Below are positions 1 through 8,963 of a stretch of DNA of 64,000 bases, piece after piece. The notes beneath the pieces were generated by a model that was not told where the DNA came from, did not search any database, and saw only the letters and a list, made by a program, of their open reading frames with translations. Position 1 is the stretch's first letter; each line of letters starts with the position of its first letter. This DNA comes from Kitasatospora sp. SolWspMP-SS2h. Lineage in GTDB: Bacteria; Actinomycetota; Actinomycetes; Streptomycetales; Streptomycetaceae. Made by a program: the position numbers and the translations under genes. The stretch lies in contig NZ_QLLT01000011.1 in the NCBI RefSeq assembly GCF_003259315.1, positions 62,001 through 126,000 on the forward strand, written 5' to 3'.

Positions 1-2757
1 GGCCTGGGCGAGGCGGAGCTGGAGCGCTTCGCCCGGGGCGTGCAGCGCCCCGACTGGGCCGCCGCCGCCCACTTCCTGGCCGAGTACCTGGACGTGCTGG
101 ACCTGCGCGGCGTGCTGGACTACGCCGAGCTGGTGCACCGCGCCGTGCTGCTCGCCGAGCGCCCGGACGTCGCCGCCGGGCTGCGCGGGCGCTACGACGC
201 GGTCTTCGTCGACGAGTACCAGGACACCGACCCGGCGCAGGTCCGGCTGCTGCAGCGGCTGGCCGGCGGCGGCCGGGACCTGGTCGCGGTCGGCGACCCC
301 GACCAGTCGATCTACGCCTTCCGCGGCGCCGACGTGAACGGCATCCTGGAGTTCCCGCACGCCTTCCCGCGCGCCGACGGGAGCCCCGCCGAGGTCAGGG
401 TGCTGCGGGTCTCCCGGCGCTCCCGGCCGGTGCTGCTGGCCGCCTCCCGGGAGCTGGCCCGCCGGATGCCGACGGGCCGGCTGCCCGCCGACAAGCTCGC
501 CGCGCACCGCGCCCTGCTGCCCTCCGCGGCCGGCCACGGGCACGAGGGCGGCGCCGTCGAGGTGTACACCTACCCGACGCCCGGCGCCGAGCTCGACTCG
601 GTCGCCGACCTGCTGCGCCGCGCCCACCTGGAGGACGGCGTGCCCTGGGGCGAGATGGCCGTGCTGGTCCGGGCCGGGTCCCGGACCATACCGGCGGTGC
701 GCCGCGCGCTGACCGCCGCCGGCGTCCCGCTGGAGATCGACGGCGACGACCTGCCGCTGCGCGAGGAGAGCGCCGTCGTCCCGCTGCTGCTCGCCCTGCG
801 GGTGTGCGCCGAGGGCCCCGGCGCGCTCACCGCCGACCGCGCGCACACCCTGCTCACCGGCCCGCTCGCCGCCCTGGACGGCTCCGACCTGCGCCGCCTC
901 GGCCGCACCCTGCGCGAGGAGGAGCGCCGGGCGCTGGCCGCCGACGGCGCCCCCGGGGTGGTCCGCCCGGCCGAGGAGCTGATCCGCGAGGCCCTGGAGC
1001 AGCCCGACCAGCTCGCCCTGGTGGACGCCCCGTACGCCCGCCGCGCCCACGAGCTCGGCATGCTGCTGCGCAAGGTCCGGGAGCTGCTGGCCGGCGGCGC
1101 GAGCGCCGAGGACGCGCTGTGGGAGCTGTGGGACGCCTCCCGGCGCTGGCGCGAGCGGCTGGAGCGGGCCGCCCTGCGCGGCGGCCCCGCCGGGCGCAAC
1201 GCCGACCGGGACCTGGACGCGCTGTGCGCCCTGTTCGAGACCGCGGCCCGCGCCGAGGAGCGGGTCACCGGCCACCGCGGCGCGCTCGACCTGCTCGCCG
1301 AGGTCGAGGCCCAGGACATCGCCGCCGACACCCTGCACGTGCGCGCGGTGCGCCCCGACGCCGTCCGGCTGATGACCGCGCACCGCTCCAAGGGCCTGGA
1401 GTGGCGGCTGGTCGTCGTCGCCGGCGTCCAGGAGGGCCTCTGGCCCGACCTGCGCCGCCGCGGCTCGCTGCTGGAGGCCGACCGGATCGGCCGCGACGGC
1501 CTGGCCGAGCCGCTGTCGGCGGGCGCCCTGCTCGCCGAGGAGCGCCGGCTGTTCTACGTCGCCGCGACCCGGGCCAAGGACCGGCTGGTGGTCACCGCCG
1601 TCAAGGCCCCGGCCGAGGACGGCGACGAGCCCTCCCGGTTCCTGCGCGAGCTCTACCGCGAGACGCTCGACCCGCGCACCGGCAGGGTGCTGGAGCGCAC
1701 CCCGCCGGTCAGGGTCGCCGACGTCACCTCCCGGCCGCGCCGCCCGCTGTCGGTGCCCGCGCTGGTCGCCGAGCTGCGCGCCGTCACCGTCGACCCGGCC
1801 CGCTCCCCGCAGCTGCGCCGGGCCGCCGCCGAACGGCTCGCCACCCTGGCCGCCGCCCTGGACGAGGAGGGCCGCCCGCTCGTCCCCGCCGCCCACCCCG
1901 ACCAGTGGTGGGGCCTGGACGACCCCACCGCCGCCCCGCAGCCGCTGCGCGAGCCCGGGCAGCCCGTCGCGCTCTCCGGCAGCGGCCTGGAGCAGCTGGA
2001 GTCCTGCACGCTCCAGTGGTTCCTGGAGAAGGACGTCAGGGCGGGCACCACCGCCTCCGCCGCCCAGGGCTTCGGTAACGTGGTGCACGCCCTCGCCGAC
2101 GAGGTCGGCTCCGGCCGCACCCCCGCCGACCTGGCCGTCCTTATGGAGCGCCTGGACACCGTCTGGGACGCGCTGGCCTTCGACGCGCCGTGGAAGTCCA
2201 CCCAGGAGAAGGGCGAGGCCCGGGCCGCCCTGGAGCGCTTCCTGCGCTGGCACGTGCTGGAGCGCGGGCGCACCACCGTCGCCACCGAGCACGGCTTCGA
2301 CCTGACGCTGGAGGTCGGCGGCGTCGCGGTGCGCGTCCGCGGCTCGATGGACCGGGTGGAGACCGACGCCGCGGGCCGCGCCTACGTCGTCGACTTCAAG
2401 ACCGGCAAGCAGGTCCCGACCGACAAGTCGCTGCCCGAGCACCGCCAACTCGCCGTCTACCAGCTGGCGGTGGGCAACGGCGCGCTCGACCCGCTGCCCG
2501 GCTTCGAGCACGGCGCCACCCCCGGCGGGGCCGAGCTGGTGCACCTGCGCGAGCCCGCCAAGGGCGACCCGGAGGCCCCCAGGACGCAGCGGCAGCTGCC
2601 CGAGGAGAGCACCCCCTGGATCGAGGACCTGCTGGTCACCACCGCCGGGAAGGTGCTCGCCGAGAGGTTCACCCCCACCGCGGGCGAGCGCTGCGGGCGC
2701 TGCTCCTTCCGCGGCAGCTGCTCCGCGCAGCGGGACGGGCGACATGTCGTCGACTGA
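1..2757 (+). CDS. adnA: AdnA-like UvrD/Rep helicase-nuclease subunit, 5'-truncated by the window
   Basis: Superfamily 1A helicase with a C-terminal RecB-type nuclease; AdnA pairs with AdnB in actinobacterial double-strand-break end resection. The frame is open from base 1, so the N-terminus with Walker A lies outside the window. Visible are motif II DEYQDT (near 211-228), motif III GDPDQSIYAFRG (near 292), motif V TAHRSKGLEW (near 1375), motif VI LFYVAATRAKDRL (near 1550), nuclease motif VVDFKTGK (near 2388) and closing cysteines CGRCSFRGSC, which with the earlier Cys near 2007 resemble the Fe-S staple of AddB/AdnA nucleases. It overlaps adnB by 14 bp, so the two are translationally coupled. 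Assignment of A versus B rests on gene order and is inference; the family call is firm. Confidence 0.85.
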   Translation, partial: GLGEAELERFARGVQRPDWAAAAHFLAEYLDVLDLRGVLDYAELVHRAVLLAERPDVAAGLRGRYDAVFVDEYQDTDPAQVRLLQRLAGGGRDLVAVGDPDQSIYAFRGADVNGILEFPHAFPRADGSPAEVRVLRVSRRSRPVLLAASRELARRMPTGRLPADKLAAHRALLPSAAGHGHEGGAVEVYTYPTPGAELDSVADLLRRAHLEDGVPWGEMAVLVRAGSRTIPAVRRALTAAGVPLEIDGDDLPLREESAVVPLLLALRVCAEGPGALTADRAHTLLTGPLAALDGSDLRRLGRTLREEERRALAADGAPGVVRPAEELIREALEQPDQLALVDAPYARRAHELGMLLRKVRELLAGGASAEDALWELWDASRRWRERLERAALRGGPAGRNADRDLDALCALFETAARAEERVTGHRGALDLLAEVEAQDIAADTLHVRAVRPDAVRLMTAHRSKGLEWRLVVVAGVQEGLWPDLRRRGSLLEADRIGRDGLAEPLSAGALLAEERRLFYVAATRAKDRLVVTAVKAPAEDGDEPSRFLRELYRETLDPRTGRVLERTPPVRVADVTSRPRRPLSVPALVAELRAVTVDPARSPQLRRAAAERLATLAAALDEEGRPLVPAAHPDQWWGLDDPTAAPQPLREPGQPVALSGSGLEQLESCTLQWFLEKDVRAGTTASAAQGFGNVVHALADEVGSGRTPADLAVLMERLDTVWDALAFDAPWKSTQEKGEARAALERFLRWHVLERGRTTVATEHGFDLTLEVGGVAVRVRGSMDRVETDAAGRAYVVDFKTGKQVPTDKSLPEHRQLAVYQLAVGNGALDPLPGFEHGATPGGAELVHLREPAKGDPEAPRTQRQLPEESTPWIEDLLVTTAGKVLAERFTPTAGERCGRCSFRGSCSAQRDGRHVVD

Positions 2758-5700
2758 GCCGCTCCGGCACCCGGCCCAGCTCCGCGACCTGCTCGGCATC
2801 CCGTTCAACGACGAGCAGCTGGCGGCCCTCGGCGCGCCCATGGAGCCCGGCGTGATCGTGGCCGGCGCGGGCTCCGGCAAGACCACCGTGATGGCCGCCC
2901 GGGTGGTCTGGCTGGTCGGCTCCGGCGCGGTCCGCCCCGAGCAGGTGCTCGGCCTGACCTTCACCAACAAGGCGGCCGGCGAACTCGCCGAACGCGTCCG
3001 CGCCGCCCTGCTGCGGGCCGGGGTCCGCGCGGCGGACGAGGACGCCCTCGGCGAACCGCAGGTCTCCACCTACCACGCCTTCGCCGGCACCCTGCTCAAG
3101 GAGCACGGCCTGCGCCTGGGCATCGAACCCGACGTCCGGCTGCTCGCCGACGCCACCCGCTTCCAGCTCGCCGCCCGGGTCCTGCGCCAGGCCCGCGGCC
3201 CGTTCCCGGCGCTCACCGGCACCTTCAGCGCGCTGGTCGCCGAGATCGTCGCGCTGGACTCCGAACTCGCCGAGCACCTGGTCGAGCCCGCGCGGCTGCG
3301 CGCGCACGACCGGGAGCTGCTCGACCGGCTGGCCACCGTCAAGCTCTCCAACGAGGACCTGCGGGCCGTCCCGAAGGCCGCCCGCGGCCGGCAGGAACTG
3401 CTGCAGCTGGTCGAGGACTACCGGGCCCGCAAGCAGCGGCTCGGCCTGCTCGACTTCGGCGACCAGATCGCCGCCTCCGCCCGGCTGGCCCAGCAGCGCC
3501 CCGAGGTCGGCCGGCTGCTGCGCGCGCAGTACCGGGTGGTGCTGCTGGACGAGTACCAGGACACCTCCGTCGCCCAACGCCTCATGCTGGCAGGCCTGTT
3601 CGGCGGATCCGCCGGGGCCGGGCACCCCGTCACCGCGGTCGGCGACCCCTGCCAGGCGATCTACGGCTGGCGCGGCGCCTCGGTCGCCAACCTGGACGAC
3701 TTCCCGCGGCACTTCCCGCGCGCCGACGGCGGCCCGGCGCACCGCTTCTCGCTCAGCGAGAACCGCCGCAGCGGCGGCCGGCTGCTCGACTTCGCCAACG
3801 GACTCGCCGCCCCGCTGCGCGCGATGCACGAGGGCGTGGCGGCGCTGCGCCCGGCCCCCGGCGCCGAACTCGACGGCTACGCCCGCGTCGCGCTGCTGCC
3901 CACCCACGCCGAGGAGGTGGACTGGCTGGCCGACTCGATCGCCCACCTGGTGCGCACCGGCACCGCGCCCGGCCGGATCGCGGTGCTCTGCCGGGCCGGC
4001 GGCGCCTTCCCCGACCTGCACGCCGCGCTGGTCGCCCGGCAGGTCCCGGTCGAGGTGGTCGGCCTCGGCGGGCTGCTGCAACTCCCGGAGGTGGCGGACC
4101 TGGTGGCGGTCTGCGAGGTGCTCCAGGACCCGACCGCCAACGCCGCCCTGGTCCGCCTGCTGATCGGTCCGCGCTGGCGCACCGGCCCGCGCGACCTGGC
4201 CCTGCTCGGCCGCCGGGCCGCCGAGCTCGTCCGCACCGCCCGCCCCGGCGAACAGGACCCGCTGGCCGCCGCCGTGGCCGGGACCGATCCGACCGAGGTG
4301 GTCTCGCTGGCCGACGCGCTGGAGACCTTCGTCGACGCCGAGCAGCCCGACGACCTGCCGTTCTCGCCCGAGGCGCGGGTCCGCTTCGCCCGCTTCGCCC
4401 GGGAGATCCGCGAACTGCGCCGGGCGCTGGCCGAGCCGCTGATGGACGTCCTGCACCGGGTGCTCACCGTCACCGGCCTGGAGGTCGAGCTCTCCGCCTC
4501 CCCGCTGGCGCTGGCCGCCCGCCGCCGCGAGACGCTGCACTCCTTCCTGGACATCGCCGCCTCCTTCGCCGACCTGGACGGCGACCCCGGCCTGGCCGCC
4601 TTCCTGGGCTTCCTGCGCGCCGCCCAGGAGTACGAGCGCGGCCTGGACGCCGGGCTGCCCGGCGGCGAGGACACCGTCAAGGTGCTCACCGCGCACAAGT
4701 CCAAGGGCCTGGAGTGGGACGTGGTCGCCGTCCCCGGCCTGGTCAAGGGGGGCTTCCCGTCCGGCCAGGGGCGCGAGCGCTGGACCTCCACCCGCCGGGT
4801 GCTGCCGCACGCCCTGCGCGGCGACGCCGCCACGCTGCCCGCCGACCCGGCCTGGGACGCCAAGGGCATGGCGCGGTTCAAGCAGGAGACGGCCCGGCAC
4901 GGCGCGGTCGAGGAACTGCGGCTCGGCTACGTCGCCTTCACCCGCCCGCGCTCGCTGCTGCTGGCCTCCGGGCACTGGTGGGGGCCGACCCAGAAGCGCC
5001 GCCGCGGGCCGTCGGAGTTCCTGACCGCGCTGCGCGCGCACTGCGAGCGGCCCGGCAACGGCGAGGTCGAGCACTGGGCCGCGGAGCCGGCGCAGGACGC
5101 GGAGAACCCCGCGTTCGACGTGTCGGTGGAGACCCCCTGGCCGCTGCCGCTCGACCCGACCGCCCAGCACGCCCGCCGACGGGTCGCCCGGGTGGTGCGG
5201 CAGCGGCTGGCCGGCGCGCCCGCCCCCGGGCCGGAGCCGATGGGCGCCGAGGACCAGCGGCTGCTGGCCTCCTGGGACCGCGACCTGACCGCCCTGCTCG
5301 GCGAGTTGGAGCGCTCCCGGCGCACCGGCCGGGACGTCGAACTGCCCGCCTCGCTGTCCGCCACCCAGCTGATGCGGCTGGCCGCCGACCCGGACGGCTT
5401 CGCCCGCGACCTGGCCCGCCCGATGCCCCGCCCGCCCGCGCCCGCCGCCCGCCGCGGCACCCGCTTCCACGCCTGGGTGCAGTCCCGCTACGACCAGCCG
5501 CTGCTGCTCGGCCCCGACGCGCTGCCCGGCCTGGAGGCCGAGGAGATCGAGGACGAGCGCGACCTGGAGCGGCTCAAGGAGGCGTTCCTGCGCGGCCCCT
5601 ACGCCGGCCGCACCCCGCACCGGGTCGAGGCGCCCTTCCAGCTGGTGCTCGGGGGGCGGGTGGTGCGCGGCCGGATCGACGCGGTCTACCGGGACGCGGA

Positions 5701-5932
5701 CGGTGGCGCAGGGTCACCGCGCTACGAGGTGGTGGACTGGAAGACCGGCCGGGAGGACTCCGGCGACCCGCTGCAGCTCGCCGTCTACCGGCTGGCCTGG
5801 GCCGAGCAGGCGGGCGTTCCGGTGGAGCAGGTCACCGCGTCGTTCTGCTACGTCCGCTCCGGCCGGATCGAAACCCCGTCAGGACTTCTTGGCCGAAAGG
5901 AGTTGAGCGATCTTCTGATCGGGAATAGGTAG
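2744..5932 (+). CDS. adnB: AdnB-like ATP-dependent helicase-nuclease
   Basis: Second subunit of the AdnAB motor-nuclease, 1062 aa, close to the usual size. Q-motif FNDEQ (21-25), Walker A GAGSGKTT (41-48), motif Ia TFTNKAAGE, motif II DEYQDT (near 268), motif III GDPCQAIYGWRG, motif V TAHKSKGLEW, motif VI YVAFTRPRS; the C-terminal nuclease has RGTRFHAW, RGRIDAVY and VVDWKTGR (near 996) followed by LQLAVYRLAWA. In the characterised family the complex unwinds and processes broken DNA ends, replacing RecBCD/AddAB. The ATG at 2744 overlaps the upstream stop. The last ~15 codons (from 5880) are less GC-biased than the rest. Motor residues look intact. Confidence 0.88.
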   Translation: MSSTEPLRHPAQLRDLLGIPFNDEQLAALGAPMEPGVIVAGAGSGKTTVMAARVVWLVGSGAVRPEQVLGLTFTNKAAGELAERVRAALLRAGVRAADEDALGEPQVSTYHAFAGTLLKEHGLRLGIEPDVRLLADATRFQLAARVLRQARGPFPALTGTFSALVAEIVALDSELAEHLVEPARLRAHDRELLDRLATVKLSNEDLRAVPKAARGRQELLQLVEDYRARKQRLGLLDFGDQIAASARLAQQRPEVGRLLRAQYRVVLLDEYQDTSVAQRLMLAGLFGGSAGAGHPVTAVGDPCQAIYGWRGASVANLDDFPRHFPRADGGPAHRFSLSENRRSGGRLLDFANGLAAPLRAMHEGVAALRPAPGAELDGYARVALLPTHAEEVDWLADSIAHLVRTGTAPGRIAVLCRAGGAFPDLHAALVARQVPVEVVGLGGLLQLPEVADLVAVCEVLQDPTANAALVRLLIGPRWRTGPRDLALLGRRAAELVRTARPGEQDPLAAAVAGTDPTEVVSLADALETFVDAEQPDDLPFSPEARVRFARFAREIRELRRALAEPLMDVLHRVLTVTGLEVELSASPLALAARRRETLHSFLDIAASFADLDGDPGLAAFLGFLRAAQEYERGLDAGLPGGEDTVKVLTAHKSKGLEWDVVAVPGLVKGGFPSGQGRERWTSTRRVLPHALRGDAATLPADPAWDAKGMARFKQETARHGAVEELRLGYVAFTRPRSLLLASGHWWGPTQKRRRGPSEFLTALRAHCERPGNGEVEHWAAEPAQDAENPAFDVSVETPWPLPLDPTAQHARRRVARVVRQRLAGAPAPGPEPMGAEDQRLLASWDRDLTALLGELERSRRTGRDVELPASLSATQLMRLAADPDGFARDLARPMPRPPAPAARRGTRFHAWVQSRYDQPLLLGPDALPGLEAEEIEDERDLERLKEAFLRGPYAGRTPHRVEAPFQLVLGGRVVRGRIDAVYRDADGGAGSPRYEVVDWKTGREDSGDPLQLAVYRLAWAEQAGVPVEQVTASFCYVRSGRIETPSGLLGRKELSDLLIGNR

Positions 5933-5973
5933 AAAAGAGTCACTCAGAGCATCCAACCCGTCACGAGATCACG

Positions 5974-6000
5974 CGAAACCTGTGCGCCCTGCACGTTTCG
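5974..6000. promoter_or_regulatory. imperfect inverted repeat upstream of the PP2C gene
   Basis: CGAAAC (5974-5979) and GTTTCG (5995-6000) are inverted, with TGTGC/GCAC continuing inward. A possible -10 (TATTGT, 6005-6010) lies just downstream. This could be an operator or a short hairpin; no known family consensus was recognised. Confidence 0.35.
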
Positions 6001-6132
6001 TGCCTATTGTGGGGTCGGTAACCGGTCATCCCTCGTACTCCGGCCGCCGTCAGGGCTCTCCCGACCCCTTGACCTCCCGTCAGACCCGCCGGTGCCGAGC
6101 AGCACCCGCACCTTCCGCTGGAGAGACCGACG

Positions 6133-7335
6133 TTGAGCGCGACCGGATGGATCAGGGACGTCCTCCACGGCCCCACCCCAGGCCCGGTACCGGGCACCGT
6201 CACCGGGACCTGGCCCAAGACCTCGCACGCCCTGCCGCTGATCGGCATGCTGCTGATCCTCTCCCTCGACCTGCTGACCGCCAGCCGGGTCAGCGTCGAG
6301 CCCGCCCTGACCGCCGTCCCCGCCCTCGCCGCCGTCGTCTCCCGCCGGACGTGGTACCCGCTGCTGACCGGCGCCCTGGCCGAGGCGTGCGCCTTCGGCA
6401 CGGCCTGGTACCACGGCATCCTCGGCCAGTCCGTGCACACCGCCACCGTCGCCGCGATCATCGTCATCGCCGGCATCGGCCACCTCAGCGCCACCCTCCG
6501 GCTGCGGCAGGAACTCGCCCTCGCCGAGGCCCAGTTGGTCGCCGAGGTCGCCCGCCGGGTGCTGCTGCGCCCGGTCCCCGACCGGGTCGGGCCGGTCCGC
6601 GCCGCCGTCCGCTACGCCGCCGCCGCGGCGCACGCCTCGATCGGCGGCGACCTGTACGAGGTGGTCAACACCCGGCACGGCGTGCGCGCCGTGATGGGCG
6701 ACGTGCGCGGCAAGGGGCTGGCCGCCGTCGAGACCGCCGCCGCCGTGCTCGGCGCGTTCCGCGAGGCCGCCCACCAGGAGCCCGCGCTGGAGCGGGTGGC
6801 CGGCTGGCTGGCCGTCAGCCTGGACCGGGCCCTGCACGAGAACGACCACCCCGGCGTCGAGGAGGAGTTCGTCACCCTGGTGCTGGTCGGCGTCCGTCCC
6901 GACGGCGTCCTGGAGATCGCCAACTGCGGTCACCCGCCGCCGGTCCTGCTCCGCAGCGAGGAGCCGCCGCACCTGCTGGCCGCCGACGAGACCGTCCCCC
7001 CGCTGGGCGTGCTCGACCCCGAGGACGTCTGCCCCCCGCTGCAACCGGTCGAGCTCCGGTCCGGCGACCGCCTGCTGCTCTACACCGACGGCGTCATCGA
7101 GGCCCGGGACAGCGGCGGCGCCTTCTACCCGCTCACCGACCGGCTCCCGCTGCTCGCCGACGACGGCCCCGGCGACGTCCTGCAGCGCCTGCACGACGAC
7201 GTGGTCCGGCACGTCGGCCACAAGCTCGGCGACGACGCGGCGATGCTGCTGCTCCAGTTCGACCCCGTCGCGCTGCCCGCCCAGGCGGCCCCCCGCGACC
7301 CGGGGGCCGCGGTGGGCACCGGGGCCGACGCCTGA
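6133..7335 (+). CDS. membrane-anchored PP2C/SpoIIE-family serine phosphatase
   Basis: 400 aa. The N-terminal ~120 residues hold about four hydrophobic segments (LPLIGMLLILSLDLL, TAVPALAAVV, LTGALAEACAFG, VAAIIVIAGIGHL), followed by a cytosolic SpoIIE-type phosphatase: GGDLYEV and MGDVRGKGL carry the metal-binding Asp residues, and NCGHPPP and LLLYTDGVIEAR are standard for the family. Such enzymes dephosphorylate anti-sigma-factor antagonists; no partner switch gene lies next to it, so the target is unknown. The TTG start is chosen because GGAGAG at 6120-6125 is well placed and the frame closes upstream. It ends 14 bp from the convergent EEP gene. Confidence 0.85.
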   Translation: MSATGWIRDVLHGPTPGPVPGTVTGTWPKTSHALPLIGMLLILSLDLLTASRVSVEPALTAVPALAAVVSRRTWYPLLTGALAEACAFGTAWYHGILGQSVHTATVAAIIVIAGIGHLSATLRLRQELALAEAQLVAEVARRVLLRPVPDRVGPVRAAVRYAAAAAHASIGGDLYEVVNTRHGVRAVMGDVRGKGLAAVETAAAVLGAFREAAHQEPALERVAGWLAVSLDRALHENDHPGVEEEFVTLVLVGVRPDGVLEIANCGHPPPVLLRSEEPPHLLAADETVPPLGVLDPEDVCPPLQPVELRSGDRLLLYTDGVIEARDSGGAFYPLTDRLPLLADDGPGDVLQRLHDDVVRHVGHKLGDDAAMLLLQFDPVALPAQAAPRDPGAAVGTGADA

Positions 7336-7349
7336 CCGCCGGGCGCTGA

Positions 7350-8258
7350 TCAGACCTCGACCTCGACCACCAGCGGCCGGTGGTCGGAGACCCCGGTGCG
7401 GGGCGCCGAGACCGAGCCGACGGCGTTGCGCGGGACGCCGATGCCCAGGATGTGGTCGAACTGGACGGTCGGCCGGTGCGCGGGGTAGGTCGGCGTGCGG
7501 GCCAGGTCGTACCAGCCCTGCAGCCGGGTGCGCCGCGCGGTGCGGACGCGCTCGCGCCGCGCCGTGCGCTGGATCGCGTGCGCCGAGCCGAGCACGGTGC
7601 GCGGCACCGCGCCGATCAGGTTGAAGTCGCCGAGCACCAGGTAGGGCTGCGGCAGGTCGGCGATCCAGCGCCGGATCGCGGCGAGCTGCCCGACGTTCCA
7701 CCCCGGCACGAAGGACAGGTGCGCCGCCACCACGGTGAACTCCCCGCCCGGCCCGGCCAGCACCGCCGCCAGCGCCGCCCGCGGCTCGTCCGGGACGGGC
7801 GTCAGCCCGCGCCGCCCGGCCACCCGCAGCGGCAGGCCGAAGGGCGCGGGCGCGAACCGGCGGGCCCGCCAGTGCAGCACCGGCAGCCGGGTGAGCAGCG
7901 CGGTGCCGTACGAGGGCCGGGCGGTGTCGGCCAGGTCGGCCGGCCCGTAGACGGCCAGGCCGGGCCGCTCCGGGTCGGGCACCCAGCCCGCGGAGGGGGC
8001 GGGGACGCCGTGCAGCGCGGCGGCGAAGCGCCAGTCCGCGGCGCCCATCGCCTTCGCGGCGACGGCCGCCTGGTCGACCAGGCCGGAGCGCTCCTGGTGG
8101 CGGTCGACCTCCTGGAGGGCGAGCACGTCGGCGTCGAGCGAGGCGACGGCCTCGGCCAGCGGGCCGCCCGGGTCGGCGGGCCGGGGCGCCGGGCTGCCGT
8201 CGGGGGCGAGCGGTTGGCCGTGCAGCAGGTTGTACGTGGCGATCCGCAGTGTGGTCAC
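7350..8258 (-). CDS. endonuclease/exonuclease/phosphatase-fold hydrolase
   Basis: Metal-dependent EEP-superfamily hydrolase, about 302 aa from the GTG at 8258. Motifs in order: TYNLLHG, DVLALQEVDRH (catalytic Glu), AAHLSF, LVLGDFNLIG (Asp/Asn) and C-terminal SDHRPL (catalytic His). The substrate cannot be told; relatives act on phosphodiester or phosphomonoester bonds of nucleic acids, lipids or inositol phosphates. No signal peptide is visible. The frame stays open to 8315, but that extension is Pro/Gly-rich and leads straight into the divergent padR promoter, so the later start next to VTTLRIATYN is preferred. Confidence 0.8.
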   Translation of the reverse strand: MTTLRIATYNLLHGQPLAPDGSPAPRPADPGGPLAEAVASLDADVLALQEVDRHQERSGLVDQAAVAAKAMGAADWRFAAALHGVPAPSAGWVPDPERPGLAVYGPADLADTARPSYGTALLTRLPVLHWRARRFAPAPFGLPLRVAGRRGLTPVPDEPRAALAAVLAGPGGEFTVVAAHLSFVPGWNVGQLAAIRRWIADLPQPYLVLGDFNLIGAVPRTVLGSAHAIQRTARRERVRTARRTRLQGWYDLARTPTYPAHRPTVQFDHILGIGVPRNAVGSVSAPRTGVSDHRPLVVEVEV

Positions 8259-8298
8259 GCCGTCGACCGTACCGGGCCCGGGTGAACGGTCCGGCGGC

Positions 8299-8337
8299 TT
8301 GAGGGTGGCGAGCATACCGGGTATACATACTCGGTAT
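8299..8337 (+). promoter_or_regulatory. padR promoter with overlapping palindromic operator, probably leaderless
   Basis: TTGAGG (8299-8304), a 17-bp spacer and TATACA (8322-8327) form a good vegetative promoter. The predicted transcript starts at or within a few bases of the ATG (8336). A 24-bp palindrome with 10 of 12 matching half-site positions (8314-8337) covers -10, start point and start codon, as expected for an autoregulated PadR gene. Confidence 0.6.
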
Positions 8338-8947
8338 GTCGATCCGTCACGGCCTGCTCGCCCTGCTCGACCAGGGCCCGCGCTACGGCTACCAGCTGAG
8401 ATCCGAGTTCGAGGCCCGCACCGGGGCGACCTGGCCGCTCAACGTCGGCCAGGTGTACACCACGCTGGGCCGCCTGGAGCGCGACGGGCTGGTGGAGGCC
8501 GCCGGCGAGGACGACGAGGGCCACCAGTTCTACTCCGTCACCGACGAGGGACGCGCGGAGCTGCGCCGGTGGTTCGACACCCCGGTGCCGCGCACCAACC
8601 CGCCGCGCGACGAACTGGCGATCAAGCTGGCGATGGCGGTGACCATCCCCGGCGTGGACGTGGCCGCGGTCGTGCACGGCCAGCGCCGGCACAGCATGCA
8701 GGCGCTCCAGGACTACACCCGGCTCAAGGGCCGGGCGCTGGCCGCGGACGACGGCTCCGGCAAGGACCTGGCCTGGCTGCTGGTGCTGGAGCAGCTGATC
8801 TTCCAGACCGAGGCGGAGATCCGCTGGCTGGACCACTGCGAGTCCCGGCTCGCCCAGCACGCCGAACGCGCCGCCGCCCCGTCCGAACCCGTCGCCGCGC
8901 CGCCCGCCCGGCGCGCCGCCAAGAGCCGCGACCGCGGCCGCATCTGA
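8336..8947 (+). CDS. PadR family transcriptional regulator
   Basis: 203 aa. The N-terminal winged helix has the family pattern: GLLALLDQGPRYGYQLRSEF, then WPLNVGQVYTTLGRLERDGLV and the wing YSVTDEGRAELRRW. The C-terminal half is helical (PadR C domain, dimer coiled coil), ending in a basic Ala/Pro-rich tail. PadR proteins repress drug-efflux operons and lose DNA on ligand binding. Seventeen bases downstream start the ABC ATPase and FtsX-like permease, which this regulator very likely controls together with itself via the palindrome over its own start. Confidence 0.9.
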   Translation: MSIRHGLLALLDQGPRYGYQLRSEFEARTGATWPLNVGQVYTTLGRLERDGLVEAAGEDDEGHQFYSVTDEGRAELRRWFDTPVPRTNPPRDELAIKLAMAVTIPGVDVAAVVHGQRRHSMQALQDYTRLKGRALAADDGSGKDLAWLLVLEQLIFQTEAEIRWLDHCESRLAQHAERAAAPSEPVAAPPARRAAKSRDRGRI

Positions 8948-8963
8948 ACCTCCTGGGGGAGCG

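Noticed and set aside
2669..5620. 983-codon open frame antisense to adnB
   Set aside because: Ala/Gly/Arg-rich low-complexity translation with no domain; produced by GC bias opposite a clear helicase gene.
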